From: an uncultured Bacteroides sp.
GTDB lineage: Bacteria; Bacteroidota; Bacteroidia; Bacteroidales; Bacteroidaceae
Reading direction: 5' to 3'
Length of the DNA stretch: 6,603 bases
Assembly (NCBI GenBank): GCA_900546645.1
Contig: URDR01000104.1
Span: forward strand, 1 to 6,603
In this document: in pieces, positions 5,797 through 6,603 of the stretch
Numbering within the stretch: position 1 is the first letter of the stretch
Layout of the letters: each line of letters starts with the position of its first letter
Made by a program: the position numbers and the translations under genes
Notes under the pieces: model-generated
The model's input: only the letters and a program-made list of their open reading frames with translations
Told to the model about the DNA's origin: nothing
Databases searched by the model: none

Positions 5797-5820
5797 TAAT
5801 ATTTCTCTTAAAAAGAGAAG
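5797..5820 (-). repeat. Crossover site S4 (right arm of segment 2)
   Basis: TTCTCTT (5803-5809), centre AAA, AAGAGAA (5813-5819), with TAATAT on the inner side. The halves are identical to those of S1; only the centre differs. It lies 53 bp beyond the recombinase stop codon. Confidence 0.85.
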
Positions 5821-5843
5821 CAGGATCGGTATAGCCTTTTATT

Positions 5844-5854
5844 CAGTATTCTGC
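5844..5854 (+). repeat. 11-bp direct repeat flanking segment 2, right copy
   Basis: Identical to CAGTATTCTGC at 5579-5589. It lies between the crossover site S4 and the end of the recombinase gene. Confidence 0.4.
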
Positions 5855-5872
5855 GTGTCGCATTTGTTCCCG

Positions 5873-6603
5873 TTATAAAGATTTAAGTATGATGTCATTT
5901 GCTTTGTCTACCTGTGAGGTGTCCAGTGAGGCGAGGTAGATTTTGGTCGTGTTCTCCGAATCATGTCCCATCGCCTCGCTGATGGTTGCCAGCGGGACAT
6001 TTTTGCTTCTGGCAATACTCGCCCAGGCATGGCGCGCTACATACATCGTGAGCGGCATGCCGAGCCCGAGCCGTTTCCCAAGTTCTTTGAGTTTCCCGTT
6101 GATGAAATGCGCTGTGCTCCTGTACTGCCGCACGGCATCCTTAGCCGTATCTTTGATGACCGGAAAAAGGTAGGGGCTGTCATTGTGGCCATACCTGTCC
6201 AGTATCTCCTGCATGGGTTTCTCCCATTTAATGGACAGACGCCGTCCGGTTTTCTGCCTGCGGTAGGTTAGCACACCGCTCTTCAGATCAGCTTTTTTCA
6301 GGTAGGCAATGTCAACGAACGACATGCCACGGGTATAAAAGCTCAGCATGAACATGTCCCTGGCGTATTCCATGCCCGGGGAAATGCGAAGGTCCAGATC
6401 GCGTATCATGCGGATCACTTTCAACGGAACAGCACGTTTTACGGTCTTGTCTATCCCGGTGTAGACATGTTTGAAAGGGCTGCGCTGTATCGTCAGTTCC
6501 TTGTCCACCGCACGGTTGTAGACGGCACGCAGGTTCCGCATATAATAGGAGGTGCTGTTCGGACATATCCCCTTGTCCTTCAGCCATGCCTCGTATTCCA
6601 GCA
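5873..6603 (-). CDS. Tyrosine site-specific recombinase, likely promoter invertase (5' end outside window)
   Basis: The last 242 residues are visible; the frame stays open to the window edge. The edge-proximal part (LEYEAWLKDKGICPNSTSYY) is the end of an N-terminal core-binding domain typical of Bacteroidetes integrases. The catalytic domain follows: box I arginine in FYTRGMSF (about 6329-6331), a lysine region (RRQKTGRRLSIK), box II YVARHAW with Tyr in place of the first His, then MGHDSENT and the nucleophile tyrosine in KIYLAS (about 5936-5938). All needed residues seem present and no stop interrupts the frame. Homologues of this wording act as local promoter invertases of capsule and surface loci in Bacteroides, and two pairs of inverted sites begin 53 bp beyond its stop, so it is the obvious candidate to flip them. 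That assignment is inference; a recombinase elsewhere in the genome could also act here. Confidence 0.92.
   Translation of the reverse strand, partial: LEYEAWLKDKGICPNSTSYYMRNLRAVYNRAVDKELTIQRSPFKHVYTGIDKTVKRAVPLKVIRMIRDLDLRISPGMEYARDMFMLSFYTRGMSFVDIAYLKKADLKSGVLTYRRQKTGRRLSIKWEKPMQEILDRYGHNDSPYLFPVIKDTAKDAVRQYRSTAHFINGKLKELGKRLGLGMPLTMYVARHAWASIARSKNVPLATISEAMGHDSENTTKIYLASLDTSQVDKANDIILKSL

Larger units (their letters stand above)
5617..5820. promoter_or_regulatory. Invertible promoter segment 2, in OFF orientation
   Basis: Left arm 5617-5637 and right arm 5800-5820 are inverted repeats matching at 20 of 21 positions (17 uninterrupted, 5621-5637 with 5800-5816). They bracket 162 bp of non-coding DNA with a TAnnTTTG promoter beside the right arm, the same geometry as in segment 1. 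Centre-to-centre distance is 185 bp. The promoter points right, toward the 3' end of the recombinase gene. After inversion it would read left, through segment 1, toward the antiterminator. Inversion is inferred from the structure. Confidence 0.82.

Noticed and set aside
5803..5819. Hairpin beyond the recombinase stop codon as an intrinsic terminator
   Set aside because: The stem is the crossover site itself, is AT-rich and is not followed by a T-run on the minus strand.
6312..6587. 91-codon minus-strand ORF near the right edge
   Set aside because: It lies in another frame of the recombinase gene, whose own frame is open through the window edge and carries the conserved motifs.

Overview
The window looks like the promoter-proximal part of a capsular or exopolysaccharide locus of a gut Bacteroidales bacterium (Bacteroides/Phocaeicola type). 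Three things point there: a UpxY-type NusG-like antiterminator heads the operon; promoters match the Bacteroides TAnnTTTG -7 element; and short inverted repeats bracket those promoters next to a tyrosine recombinase of the kind that flips capsule promoters in this group. All genes are on the minus strand, so the operon reads from right to left.

Layout from right to left. 6603-5873 is the catalytic part of a tyrosine site-specific recombinase, whose 5' end lies beyond the window edge. 5872-5116 is an AT-rich non-coding control region. It holds two separate invertible segments, roughly 5617-5820 and 5267-5481, each with one TAnnTTTG promoter, followed by a leader of about 150 nt with two perfect hairpins. 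5115-4543 is a UpxY-family antiterminator. 4450-3656 is an outer-membrane Wza-type export lipoprotein. 3620-1212 is a Wzc-type chain-length regulator and tyrosine kinase with a tyrosine-rich tail. 1138-428 is a CpsB/YwqE-type PHP phosphatase. 431-29 is the broken remnant of a P-loop ATPase gene.

The genes fit one pathway. The recombinase probably flips the promoters. A promoter in the ON orientation would transcribe the leader, where UpxY would help polymerase continue into the long operon. Wza, Wzc and the phosphatase would then export the polymer and control its length through a tyrosine phosphorylation cycle. In the orientation given here both promoters point away from the operon, so this copy reads as OFF/OFF.

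The most unusual feature is the pair of stacked invertible promoters. All four crossover sites share the same 7-bp half-sites (TTCTCTT/AAGAGAA, one-base variants allowed) around a 3-bp centre. The centre is GGC/GCC in one pair and TTT/AAA in the other. This suggests one recombinase serving two switches that are kept apart by their centres. A fifth dyad of the same layout lies inside the second segment. The kinase gene also ends in a 12-bp tandem repeat of tyrosine codons and a run of ten G residues, both possible sites of replication slippage.
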